Shown in pieces: positions 53,600-62,128 of a stretch of 64,000 nt of DNA. The stretch covers positions 930,001 through 994,000 of the forward strand of contig NZ_CP040915.1 in assembly GCF_006352065.1 (NCBI RefSeq), written 5' to 3'. The position numbers and the translations under genes are program-made. How positions within the stretch are numbered: the stretch's first letter is position 1; each line of letters begins with the position of its first letter. This stretch comes from Georgenia yuyongxinii. GTDB taxonomy: Bacteria; Actinomycetota; Actinomycetes; Actinomycetales; Actinomycetaceae. Under the pieces are notes generated by a model. That model ran no database searches, was not told where the DNA came from, and saw only the letters and a program-made list of their open reading frames with translations.

Positions 53600-54922
53600 A
53601 TGTACGCGTGGTCGATTCGGTTCGTGCATCCTGAGCCAGTGACGACTCCGCGTGCAGGTCGGTTGGTGACCTCGCTAGATGTTCTCGATGACTTCTTCGG
53701 CGGTCTACCGGGTGCGGGCGCAGCCAAGAGCCTGACCCTTTCTCAGATCGACGAGTTGGGCGAGATGGTGAACACGACGGCCGCAAGACTGTCGAGGATG
53801 CAGCCCAGCACGGAATTGATCGGCGACTTGGTCTACCCGGGAGGCTGGCTAGGCAACGGCTGGCAGGACGAAATATTCCGGAACGAACTCAACTGCGCCC
53901 TCCTTTACGAGCCACGCTTGCTCGTGCACGACCCACTTGCTGAGTACTTCTTCTCGGACTTCAACCTGCTACCAGAGGTGGCCTTGGAAGGGCGGGGAGG
54001 GACGCAGGTCGTGGCTGGCGCCCGAATGTGGGCGAACCACGGGCGGCGAGTGCATCGAGGTGACGACGTCGAAGGGATCCGCGCCGACCTCGACTCCATT
54101 CTTGGAGTCCTGAACCTGTTTGAACCACTCATCCGAAGCGGCGTGATCGTAATGCGCAGCCAGTTCCCGATCCTCGAGAGGGAGCGGCATGCGTTGGCCG
54201 CCTCCGTACGTGCCGACCTCCGTTCCGCACCCACGGTTGCCACCGTGGCCCGTACCGAAGGGCTGCCACTCCCTCGCTGGGACAACCTGCGTGGCCTGCA
54301 AGTTACGCCGCCCGGAGGGCTCCTGGACCCTAACGACCGTGCGCAGTGGGAACCCGAGTTCTACTACCTCGCAAAGACCTTGATGTTCAGCCGCTCCGCC
54401 GCAGCTCTCTACGCCCCGGCCAGCGACAATGAGTTGGCGCTCCTGCAGACGAAGAGCGCCGAGTATCTCAAGGGGAAACGCTCGTTCGCCCCGAGCCAGC
54501 CGCTAATCCAGGAGGCGCTTCGTACGATGGCGCCGGACATGCGACTGGATCCCGTTACAGCCGTCAAGGTGCGCAGTTCGGAAGAGGCGTTCAACGCATG
54601 GCGCCAAGAATTGCGCACGTTGCAGCGCGCCAGCGTGGGCGTCGCCGACGCCGACGTCCCGCAACTCGTCAAGGACATGATGCAGCCGAAGGTCGACGAG
54701 GTGTGGAAGGCGGTCTCGAAGTCCGCCGTGTTGAGCCGGCGTGCACCCAAGAACCTCGGTCTGGCGCTCATCACGGGCATCGGTGCCCTGCCCGGTGGAC
54801 TGGCCGCGGCGGCGGCTGCCGCCGCAGCGACCGGTGTCGGCGGATACTTAATGGACACGTTCGTTCGCCGCCAACTCGACGGCAGTAAGCCCGTGATCGC
54901 AGCGCTCCTGCACCAAAACTAA
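53600..54922 (+). CDS. Hypothetical cargo protein with C-terminal glycine/alanine hydrophobic hairpin
   Basis: This 440-aa protein matches no family I recognise. Residues 1-380 look soluble and mixed helical, with LSRMQPSTELIGDLVYPGGW and WEPEFYYLAKTLMFSRSAAA. Near 393-425 there is a small hydrophobic hairpin (LALITGIGALPGGLAAAAAA, then TGVGGYLMD), which could insert into a membrane. The start ATG at 53600 has a weak ribosome site. Residue 417 uses TTA. It opens the right cargo block, whose base composition is less GC-rich than the core chromosome. Confidence 0.65.
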   Translation: MYAWSIRFVHPEPVTTPRAGRLVTSLDVLDDFFGGLPGAGAAKSLTLSQIDELGEMVNTTAARLSRMQPSTELIGDLVYPGGWLGNGWQDEIFRNELNCALLYEPRLLVHDPLAEYFFSDFNLLPEVALEGRGGTQVVAGARMWANHGRRVHRGDDVEGIRADLDSILGVLNLFEPLIRSGVIVMRSQFPILERERHALAASVRADLRSAPTVATVARTEGLPLPRWDNLRGLQVTPPGGLLDPNDRAQWEPEFYYLAKTLMFSRSAAALYAPASDNELALLQTKSAEYLKGKRSFAPSQPLIQEALRTMAPDMRLDPVTAVKVRSSEEAFNAWRQELRTLQRASVGVADADVPQLVKDMMQPKVDEVWKAVSKSAVLSRRAPKNLGLALITGIGALPGGLAAAAAAAAATGVGGYLMDTFVRRQLDGSKPVIAALLHQN

Positions 54923-55194
54923 GCGCCAAGGTACAGGCAGGCAATTGCTTCATTGGCCCCGCGCTGGGCTCACGCACACCGGCTCACCCCGGCTGCCGTA
55001 CCAAGACCGCGCGACCGCGTCGAGGATGTGGGCCTTTCAAGTGGGAGGCTCGACGCCACCGAGTTATCCGAACGGTATGGTGCAGCTCACCCTCATTTGC
55101 TGCTCCTGGCCTTTGCTTGCCTTGTCAGGTAAGACCCGCGATCGGAAAGCAAGACGAGCCCAATCGAGACCCCGAAAGACGTAAGGATTCAGAA

Positions 55195-57333
55195 GTGACA
55201 GACGCAGTAATCAATGATGACTACGTTCAGTCGTCCGATGCGCTTCTTGATGGTGGCTATGCGCTCATCGGTGCAGTTTATAGCCTCGTCAAGTTGCAGG
55301 GAGCGGCAACAAAGCGCGACCTCATACTCGCGGCCGCATCCCACGCACTACGCGGTGGTGATAAGACCGCAACAGAGGTCGGATCCGTCGTCAGTCAGGT
55401 TTGGCCAGGAGCGCGCACCGACCAATCGTCCGTCGACGAAGCACTCGCTGTCGGGCGGGAACTAAACCTTATGGCCCCAGTGGAGGGTCTGGACGGCGCT
55501 GTGCTTTGGCGGCTGACCGCCCTAGGCTCCGACGATGTCGACCGTCAGAGCGACTGGGTACACTTGATCAAGGACGCAGCGATCAAAGAGCTTCAGAGTC
55601 GCGCACAATCCGACAGTGGTCGGAGTGTCGATTATGAGACGGCGGAGCTGTGGCTAGAGCGAATCGTGGGCGGTCTTATCGTCGGGATCACTGCCTCGCA
55701 AGATGCATATCTGGGCCGTGTTGAGCATCTCATCACGCAACGACTCTCGCCTCGTGGTATCGATCAGAGTGTTGTGCTCGCAAAGATCGCCGCGTCAACT
55801 TCTGATCCTGACGTCGTGGCATTTCTCCAGGCTTGCGCGATAGCAGCTCTTGATCCGCTGGATCCCTTTGGTGCCGAGTTGGTCAGCCACATCACGACTG
55901 GATGTGTCTTGCATTCGTACATTGCGGGGCGGGACTCCGCAGTGGTGCTTGACAATCTGGGAACCCCGCGCGGTCAACGCGCTCTTCTTGACACACCCGT
56001 CCTCGTCGAGCTCATCGGCCCGGTTCGCGTCAACGAACCTGCTAGAACCTCCATCCGTGCGGCTGTCGCGGCTGGGTGGGAAGTAGTGGCATGCGATCAC
56101 ACGCTTGAGGAATTGATAGCGCTGACTGAGCGCGAGGTGCCACGCATCAGGGAGAGCCTCAGGAGAGCTCATAATCAAGGCGTGCGCGCCGAATGGTATG
56201 CATCACTGGTAGCCGACCAACTGCCGAGCTACTGCATTGAGGCGCTTCAAGACGGCACGTACTCGTTGATCGAGCAAATGATCGAGGCCGCCAAGGCGAT
56301 GGTGGATACTCTCGCAGAATTGGGAGTCACAGTTCGGCCGCACTTCAACGACCAAGACGCACACTACGTCAGCCGATGCAAGGACGCACTCGAGAAAGTC
56401 CTCGAAGGCGTTGGTGTTGGCCGATCGGCTGCGGTCATTCAGCGAGACGCGGATTCCATGGCGATGGTGTGGCGCCGGCGACGTAGAGAAACACCGAAGC
56501 GCGCATGGCCTGGTGGCTGGATCATCACTCCTGACAGGCACATGGCCACAGCATTTCGCTCATTGGATCGGGCGGATTCAGTGCCACTGACGCTATCGCT
56601 ACCCCAGTGGATGATGATCCTGTCGGTCACGGTGCCACCCGCCGAGGTCGTTGATCTCGCATCGGCAGCTGCACTGCAACTTGTCGAAGAAGCGATGTGG
56701 TTGCTGCCATCTCGCTTTCCGAGCGACGTCGCGATGGACCTTGCCAAGCAGATCTCTCCCGATCATGGCGGGTCGGCAACAGATCTTCGCTACGCCCAAC
56801 TGACACTAGACGCGGCACTGAACGGTGACGGTGGACCGCGCTCCGCTACCTCGATGGCCGCGGAAGTGCTCGAATCCCGTAACAGCCGGCGCGATCGGCA
56901 GAATGCGCTCGCGCTAGCGCGAGCCAAACGAGCGGAGACTGACGCGGGTCGTGAGGCGGACGCGGCTCGACGGATGGCCTCTGAGCAGAAGCGCATCGCG
57001 GATGAGGCGACGAAGGAGTCCCAAACATCTATCCAGAGGATGGAGGCGCTGAGGCAGCAATTAGCATGGGCGGGCATTCGGACCAAAAGAATTGTAATCA
57101 CGCTCATCTGTGTCTTCGTGGGCGTAGTGCTAGGCGTCGGAGCGTGGCTGCTCGGAGTTGGGTACGTCGCCATCCTTGGGGCGCTCGGCGGGCTCGTCGT
57201 TGTAGGCGTCGGCGGGTACAGGTGGTGCAAGTCGGCTGAGGCAAAGCTGCTTCCGCTTCTGGTTGGCGCGGGTGTGGAGGTGATCTCGCTGGCGAGTGCT
57301 CTGGTCGGACTGTTTGTTGCGAACGGAGGTTAG
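55195..57333 (+). CDS. Large hypothetical protein: PIN-like domain, coiled coil, C-terminal membrane helices
   Basis: This 712-aa protein was not recognised as a whole. Residues 1-250 are helical. A PIN-like region begins at QRALLDTPVLVELIG (Asp266), continues with VVACDHTLEELIALTEREVP and ends near GGWIITPDRHMATAFRSLD, the pattern of acidic residues expected of a PIN nuclease. Residues 570-630 form a coiled coil (ALARAKRAETDAGREADAAR). Helices from about 633 to 712 cross the membrane two or three times. The GTG start follows TAAGGA. Codon use is AT-richer than core genes and residue 623 is TTA. A membrane-tethered nuclease effector is a plausible inference. Confidence 0.65.
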   Translation: MTDAVINDDYVQSSDALLDGGYALIGAVYSLVKLQGAATKRDLILAAASHALRGGDKTATEVGSVVSQVWPGARTDQSSVDEALAVGRELNLMAPVEGLDGAVLWRLTALGSDDVDRQSDWVHLIKDAAIKELQSRAQSDSGRSVDYETAELWLERIVGGLIVGITASQDAYLGRVEHLITQRLSPRGIDQSVVLAKIAASTSDPDVVAFLQACAIAALDPLDPFGAELVSHITTGCVLHSYIAGRDSAVVLDNLGTPRGQRALLDTPVLVELIGPVRVNEPARTSIRAAVAAGWEVVACDHTLEELIALTEREVPRIRESLRRAHNQGVRAEWYASLVADQLPSYCIEALQDGTYSLIEQMIEAAKAMVDTLAELGVTVRPHFNDQDAHYVSRCKDALEKVLEGVGVGRSAAVIQRDADSMAMVWRRRRRETPKRAWPGGWIITPDRHMATAFRSLDRADSVPLTLSLPQWMMILSVTVPPAEVVDLASAAALQLVEEAMWLLPSRFPSDVAMDLAKQISPDHGGSATDLRYAQLTLDAALNGDGGPRSATSMAAEVLESRNSRRDRQNALALARAKRAETDAGREADAARRMASEQKRIADEATKESQTSIQRMEALRQQLAWAGIRTKRIVITLICVFVGVVLGVGAWLLGVGYVAILGALGGLVVVGVGGYRWCKSAEAKLLPLLVGAGVEVISLASALVGLFVANGG

Positions 57334-57955
57334 AAATCGGGTCGTCGCTCGTCGGATGAGGGGAGGTGTCTATTCCGACCGGGGCCTCCAAGGGCGCAAC
57401 TACAGACGGCCCCCTCGGCATTCGGCTATCCGGACCTTGAATGAGACCGTGTGGGCTATGAGGGAATTACTGTTCCAGATCCTTCCCCTCCGAGTTGTGC
57501 GCTGCTCCTGAGCGGGCGGTCCCGCAATACGCACCTGTTCTTTTGGGTCCGGTGGTGCCGCGACTCTGGTTTAGGTGGCTCTCCGCTCGTCGGGGCTGTA
57601 GCTGTTGCGTTAAGTGCATCCAGCGTGGAAAGCCGAAGCTTAGTCGGGCTAATAGTTGAATCTTGCGGACCCGGGTCGCCGGGGTTGAAAGTATCGAGCC
57701 AACGCCTGAGTGGAAGTGGAGCGTATTCCCTCTCTCCATTCGAGCCGTGGTATCTGTGCGGGGTGAGTATGAGTGGTCGCCGGGTTTGCCGGCCGCGTAG
57801 GCAAGGCCTCGCGGGTGCGGCGGCGCGTTCGCGCACAAGGTCGCACTCTTACGGTTCGTCGCCCTCGTACAGAAGTAGCACCTTGTGTTGGTCGCGCTCG
57901 TGGTAGGCGCGTCTCTCCTCCATGCTCGCCGCCGCCCCCGTGGAACTCTTGCGGG
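57334..57955. other. Non-coding interval in right cargo
   Basis: This 622-bp gap lies between the PIN-like gene and the nuclease gene. No frame has a ribosome site or recognisable protein, and no tRNA is present. The length and lower GC content leave room for a promoter, a small RNA or a decayed gene. Confidence 0.4.
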
Positions 57956-58768
57956 GTGAGCGACAGAGATGCGATGACGGTTTGGGAACTGCTCCGGGAG
58001 TACGCCGCGACACAGTCCGGGTCCTTCACCTCGCAAGAGGCGCTCTCATGGTTCCGTCGCCACGCGCCTGACAAGGCCAACGAACGGAACATCCGCACTC
58101 ACATCCGCGGAGCCTCCTGGAACGTGGGTAACCGCCCGCAGTTCTCGACCAAGGAGCCGTTCCTTACCAAGCTCGACCGAGGTCTGTTTTGGCGAGCGCG
58201 TCTCGACGAGATCGAAGGCTGGCGGGCAGATGTACCCACTCCAACAGTTGAGCCGATGCCGGCTGCCCCGGCGGAGGGGCACTTAGTGTCAGAATGGCAC
58301 ACGGAGGACAATACCCAGCGCCTTCTCGTCGAATGGCTCGCTGGCGAGGGGTGGACTATCGCCCGAACGGCGAATACGGCCACACGAGAGCACGGCGTGG
58401 ATGTGGTTGCCGAGCGAGAGGGGCAGCGCCTCGGGGTTGAGGTGAAGGGCTACCCGTCTCGCTTCTATGTCACCGGCCGGAAGAAGGGCCAGGTGAAGAC
58501 CAGCACGCCCAAGGAGCAAGCGAAGAAGTGGTACGCGCATGCGCTCGTCCCGGCAATTCGCCTTCGGACCCACGAGCCTGACTCCGTGTCGGTGATGTGC
58601 TTCCCCGACTCCCGTGTGTACCGGCCGCTGTACGCGGACACCGCTTTGTCGTTGCGCGCAGCAGGCATCGACGTCTGGTTGGTCTCGCAGGATGGTGCCG
58701 TTGAGATTCTCGGCCAGTCCTCGCTGCCGGGGGAACGGCTCGACGCGAGGGTGCAGTTCGGACTCTGA
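57956..58768 (+). CDS. Winged-helix plus PD-(D/E)XK nuclease-like protein
   Basis: This is a 270-aa protein. Residues 1-80 form a winged-helix-like domain common in restriction-related proteins (TVWELLREYAATQSGSFTSQ to LTKLDRGLFWR). Residues 115-265 hold a PD-(D/E)XK core: TQRLLVEWLAGEGWTIARTA, Asp149 in EHGVDVVAE, Glu162-x-Lys164 in GVEVKGYPSRF. This resembles restriction or repair endonucleases of the Mrr/NERD type. The GTG at 57956 or ATG at 57974 may be used. It is the last gene before attR. Residue 110 uses TTA. A cognate methyltransferase is absent. Confidence 0.75.
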   Translation: MSDRDAMTVWELLREYAATQSGSFTSQEALSWFRRHAPDKANERNIRTHIRGASWNVGNRPQFSTKEPFLTKLDRGLFWRARLDEIEGWRADVPTPTVEPMPAAPAEGHLVSEWHTEDNTQRLLVEWLAGEGWTIARTANTATREHGVDVVAEREGQRLGVEVKGYPSRFYVTGRKKGQVKTSTPKEQAKKWYAHALVPAIRLRTHEPDSVSVMCFPDSRVYRPLYADTALSLRAAGIDVWLVSQDGAVEILGQSSLPGERLDARVQFGL

Positions 58769-58824
58769 GGTCGACGCGATCGCCGCCGAGTTCGACCAGA
58801 TGCGAAGGGGCTCCCCGCCTCCCG

Positions 58825-58914
58825 CAGTCCGCAAACAGTCCGCAAGAAGTCCGGCGGAGCCCGATGAGCACCAACGAGACTCAACGGTCCGATAGTGACG
58901 TTCGTGCAGGTCAG
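58825..58914. repeat. Right arm motifs of the element
   Basis: CAGTCCGCA occurs at 58825-58833 and 58836-58844, the same 11-bp spacing as the pair at 42687. GTTCGTGCAGGTCAG at 58900-58914 matches the left-end motif at 42654. All are in the same orientation as the left copies. Confidence 0.8.
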
Positions 58915-58971
58915 AGCATGTTTTCGGTGTTTTCCGACGATGGCCGAAAACTACCAGATACCTCCGGAATC

Positions 58972-58992
58972 GTTCCGCTTCAACGTGTGAAT
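58972..58992 (+). repeat. attR core (copy of ychF 3' end)
   Basis: This exact 21-bp copy of the ychF terminal sequence contains CGCTTCAACGTGTGAAT. The sequence to its right is an IS21-family transposase fragment rather than an obvious chromosomal gene. Confidence 0.88.
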
Positions 58993-58993
58993 C

Positions 58994-59806
58994 GGGAGCG
59001 TTTGCCGGTGTTGGTGATGGTCTCGGGGTACTCGCGGATGACGTTCGCGCTGATGATCCCTTCCCGCCAGGGACCGGACCTGATCGCCGGGCACTGGGCG
59101 CTGCTGTCCCGGATGGGCGCGGTCCCGCGTGAGCTGGTCTGGGACAACGAGGCCGCGGTCGGTTCCTGGCGCGCCGGGAAACCGAGGCTGACCGAGGAGT
59201 TCGAGGCCTCACGGCACGCTGGGCATCGGGGTCCACCAGTGCCGGCCCCGCGACCCGGAGGCCAAGGGGCTGGTCGAGTGGGCCAACGGGTATCTGGAGA
59301 CCTCGTTCCTGCCGGGCCGTAGCTTCACCGGGCCCGCGGACTTCAACGCCCAGCTGACCGACTGGCTGGTCAGGGCCAACGCCCGCCACCACCGGCGGAT
59401 CGGCTGCGCCCCGCAGGCGCGGTGGGAGCCGGACCGGGCCGCGATGCTGACCCTGCTGCCGGTCGCGCCCCTGATCGGTTGGCACACCCAGGTCCGCCTG
59501 CCGCGGGACCACTACGTCCGCCTGGATTCCAACGACTACTCCGTCGACCCGGTCGCGGTCGGGCGCACGGTCACCCGTGGCGGCCGACCTGGACACCGTC
59601 ACCGTCCGCCTCGGCGACCGGGTCGTCGCCCGGCACGAGCGGTGCTGGGCACGCCACCAGAGCCTGACCGACCCCGCCAACCGGGCCGCCGCCCTCGCAC
59701 TGGCCGCGGCCGCCCGACGCCTCGCGGTCCCGGCCGCCGACGGTGAGGTCGAGCAGCGCGACCTGACCACCTACGACCGCCACTTCGGCCTCACCGAGGT
59801 GGCCTG
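58994..59806 (+). pseudogene. IstA (IS21-family transposase) remnant, 5'-truncated and frameshifted
   Basis: The fragment begins RLPVLVMVSGYSRMTFALMI, well inside the DDE domain, and runs to RELVWDNEAAVGSWRAGK and LTEEFEA. At about 59208 the frame shifts; the next part reads GIGVHQCRPRDPEAKGLVEW to DYSVDPVAVGRTVT. A second shift near 59577 leads to ADLDTVTVRLGDRVVARHER and the normal IstA end FGLTEVA. The N-terminal HTH and first catalytic Asp are missing. The truncation point coincides with attR. It cannot make active transposase. Confidence 0.88.
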
Positions 59807-60585
59807 ATGACTACCACGAGAGACATCACCGCCGAGCTGGCCTACCTGACCCGGGTGCTGAAGGCCCCGACCCTGCGCGAAGCCGTACCCCGGCTCGCCG
59901 AACGGGCCCGGACCGAGTCCTGGACCCACGAGGAGTTCCTCGCCGCCTGCCTGCAACGCGAGGTCGCCGCCCGCGAGACCCACGGCGGCGAGGGCCGCAT
60001 CCGCGCCGCCCGGTTCCCCGCCCGCAAGTCCCTCGAGGACTTCGATTTCGACCACGCCCGCGGCCTCAAACGCGACCTCATCGCCCACCTGGGCACCCTG
60101 GACTTCGTCGCCAGCAAGGACAACGTCGTCTTCCTCGGCCCGCCTGGCACCGGCAAGACCCACCTAGCCACCGGCCTGGCGATCCGCGCCTGCCAGGCCG
60201 GCCACCGCGTCCTGTTCGCCACGACTCCCAGTGGGTCGACCGCCTCGCCACCGCCCACCACGATGGCCGGCTGCAAGACGAGCTGCGTCGTCTGGGCCGC
60301 TACCCCCTCCTCGTCATCGACGAGGTCGGCTACATCCCCTTCGAGCCCGAGGCCGCGAACCTGTTCTTCCAGCTCGTCTTCAACCGCTACGAACGCGCCT
60401 CCCTGATCGTCACCTCCAACAAGCCCTTCGGTCGCTGGGGCGAGGTCTTCGGCGACGACACCGTCGCCGCCGCCATGATCGACCGCCTCGTCCACCACGC
60501 CGAGGTCGTCGCCCTCAAGGGCGACTCCTACCGGCTCAAGAACATCGACCTCGGCCGCACCCACACCGGCGCGACCGACGACTAA
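59807..60585 (+). pseudogene. IstB-like ATPase of IS21-family element, frameshifted
   Basis: The ATG follows the istA stop by one base (TGATGA), as in IS21. The N-terminal part is intact through Walker A VVFLGPPGTGKTHLATGLAI to RVLFAT. At about 60225 the frame shifts; the remainder, WVDRLATAHHDGRLQDELRR, then LLVIDEVGYIPFEPEAANLF and LIVTSNKPFGRWGEVFGDD, is in another frame and ends at TAA 60583. The full gene would be about 259 aa. It assists IstA in target selection in intact elements. Confidence 0.9.
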
Positions 60586-60625
60586 CCAACCAAGGAGAGG
60601 GGTCCATTTTCAGCCGTCGTTGACA
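59807..60625 (+). mobile_element. Right part of IS21-family element with terminal inverted repeat
   Basis: After istB, the sequence at 60599-60625 (GGTCCATTTTCAGCCGTCGT then TGACA) matches the terminal repeat of IS21-type elements; its reverse complement begins TGTCAACGACGG. The left terminus is missing, so the element is immobile by itself. istA and istB remnants both belong to it. Confidence 0.75.
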
Positions 60626-60890
60626 GTCGTCATCGGTCATCATCCGACTTGCGAAGGTCGGGCGTGAGCGCACCATGGAGGCTTGCGTGCCGGCCAGCAA
60701 GAACCCGGACCGACCACGAGGTCGGGCTGAGTCAAGGGGTCGCTCCGATGAGTTCTGTCCAGGGCATGGGTATGCACCCGCGTTGGTCGAGAGTGAGCGA
60801 TTCGAGCCGCGGGCGATCCGAGCGGAGGCGGTCCCACGGGAGCTGCTGACCGCACGGTGACGGGCGCAATATCCAACATGAGAGGAAGTC
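60626..60890. other. Interval after IS remnant
   Basis: These 265 bp carry short open frames, the longest ending at 60860 (RFEPRAIRAEAVPRELLTAR), without a recognisable domain. It looks like the tail of a lost gene. The last bases form the leader of the next gene. Confidence 0.35.
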
Positions 60891-61445
60891 ATGCGAGACG
60901 TTATTCTGTACATGTCGATGTCCCTGGACGGGTTCGTCGACAGCGACCGTGAGCACCCGGGGACGGCGATCCCCGAGGGCGCGGAGTTGAAGCGGTGGAA
61001 GCTGGACCAGATCAGCGATGCCGGAGCGCATCTGATGGGCCGAGTCACCTACGAGCAAATGTCGTCCTACTGGCCGGAGTCGGAGGACCCGTACGCCGCG
61101 TCGATGAACGACATCCCGAAGGTGGTCTTCTCCACCACGCTCGGCGACGCCGAGGCGACCTGGCCGGTCACCCGGGTCGCGCGGGGTGACCTCGCGGACG
61201 AGATTGCCGCCATCAAGGCGGAACCCGGCCCGGACGTGATTGTGTGGGGTGGCGGCCGGCTGGCCGGCGCGCTCGCTGCCGCGGACCTGATCGACGAGTA
61301 TCGGCTCTTCGTCCAGCCGCTGGTGCTGGGCCAAGGGCAGGCCCTGTTCGACCGGCTCCCGAACTCCCGGCACCTCGCGCTGGTCGGCGCCACGCCGTTT
61401 ACTTGCGGTGTCGTCGTTCAGGTCTACCGACCGCAGCGCGGCTAA
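60891..61445 (+). CDS. Dihydrofolate reductase family protein (RibD C-terminal domain)
   Basis: This 184-aa single-domain protein has the RibD-C/DHFR-like fold: DVILYMSMSLDGFVDSDREH at the start, DAGAHLMGRVTYEQMSSYWP, KVVFSTTLGDAEAT and VIVWGGGRLAGALAAADLID. It ends LALVGATPFTCGVVVQVYRP. Such proteins are NAD(P)H-dependent reductases of unknown substrate, common next to other accessory enzymes. The ATG follows GAGAGGAAG. It appears intact. Confidence 0.9.
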   Translation: MRDVILYMSMSLDGFVDSDREHPGTAIPEGAELKRWKLDQISDAGAHLMGRVTYEQMSSYWPESEDPYAASMNDIPKVVFSTTLGDAEATWPVTRVARGDLADEIAAIKAEPGPDVIVWGGGRLAGALAAADLIDEYRLFVQPLVLGQGQALFDRLPNSRHLALVGATPFTCGVVVQVYRPQRG

Positions 61446-61458
61446 AGGGGGCAGGACC

Positions 61459-61605
61459 GTGGGCACGGTGCAGGCACAGGCGATCATGTCTTTGGATGGC
61501 GTGTTCCTTCCTCCGGCGCGCGGAACCGCCCACAGATGGGTCAGGAGAGCCGAAAATTCTCGAGGGGGAGGGCGGGAACAAGCTTGCTACCGCCTCGCCG
61601 GCTGA
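61459..61605 (+). pseudogene. Truncated second RibD-C/DHFR-like gene
   Basis: From a GTG at 61459 the frame reads MGTVQAQAIMSLDGVFLPPA, a typical RibD-C start, then becomes unrelated (RWVRRAENSRGGGREQACYR) and stops after 48 residues. Only the first beta-strand and loop of the domain are kept. It is a fragment left after deletion or recombination. Confidence 0.6.
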
Positions 61606-61714
61606 GCGCGCAATCGCAATGTCCCGATGGTAGGCCCGGAACCGAATAGGCCCGGCGGATTTTGAACTGGGCGGCACCGTTCTCGCGGTCCGCGACATGA
61701 CGTGAGGAAGAACT

Positions 61715-62128
61715 TTGCACCTTGGCGTTCACGTCGAGGACCTGGACAGGTCGAGAGCCTTCTACGCGGCTCTGGGATACGAGGTGGTCGGCGAGGTGCC
61801 CGCCGCGCCGCTCGGGAGCCTGACGATGCTAAAGCTGCCCGGCGATGAGTTCGTGCGTATCGAGCTAGTTCAGAATCCCACCCTCGGCAGTATAGGTCCC
61901 CGTGGGCTCAGCCATCTCGTGATTCAGGTCGATGATCTGCACGCCAAGGTCGCTGACCTCGGTGCCAAGGGGGTGCAGGTAGAGGAGCCGACCTCGCCGG
62001 ACGGCTCTGATGACTTCTGGACCGCCTGGCTTGACGACCCGGACGGACACCGCATCGAACTGGTGCAGTGGCCCGCCCACCATCCGGTGGGCATGACCGA
62101 GGCCGATCTGACGAGTCCGACCTCATGA
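61715..62128 (+). CDS. VOC family (glyoxalase-like) protein
   Basis: This 137-aa protein is a complete VOC domain with two beta-alpha-beta units: LHLGVHVEDLDRSRAFYAAL, then FVRIELVQNP; and GLSHLVIQVDDLHAKVADLG ending in WTAWLDDPDGHRIELVQWP. Metal-ligand-type His, Glu residues are present. The start is a TTG at 61715 behind GAGGAAG; no better start exists. The substrate is unknown. Its stop overlaps the next ATG (ATGA), so the two were an operon. Confidence 0.85.
   Translation: MHLGVHVEDLDRSRAFYAALGYEVVGEVPAAPLGSLTMLKLPGDEFVRIELVQNPTLGSIGPRGLSHLVIQVDDLHAKVADLGAKGVQVEEPTSPDGSDDFWTAWLDDPDGHRIELVQWPAHHPVGMTEADLTSPTS

Larger units (their letters stand above)
42627..58992. mobile_element. Integrative, probably mobilizable element inserted at the 3' end of ychF (~16.3 kb)
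   Basis: Direct repeats of 21 bp (42627-42647 and 58972-58992) bound the segment. Each end carries a tandem pair of CAGTCCGCA with 11-bp period (42687/42698; 58825/58836) and a shared motif GTGCAGGTCAG (42658; 58904). Inside are a tyrosine integrase, an excisionase-like HTH gene, an XRE regulator and a MobF relaxase. Left cargo: unknown gene, AAA+ ATPase, subtilase. Right cargo: three genes of unusual composition. No VirD4/TraG or type IV secretion genes are seen, so transfer would need a helper. The integrase lies 5.7 kb inside the left end, unusual for such elements. Confidence 0.85.

Noticed and set aside
57334-57955. Non-coding RNA or retron-like RNA in the long gap of the right cargo
   Set aside because: No reverse transcriptase is nearby and no extended inverted repeat could be seen by eye, so an RNA cannot be supported.
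42627-58992. CRISPR array or Cas genes in the element
   Set aside because: No regularly spaced repeats of 25-40 bp with unique spacers and no Cas-like protein were found. The CAGTCCGCA pairs are only 9 bp with 2-bp gaps.
42627-58992. Prophage
   Set aside because: No capsid, terminase, portal or tail proteins are present. The relaxase indicates a conjugative or mobilizable origin.
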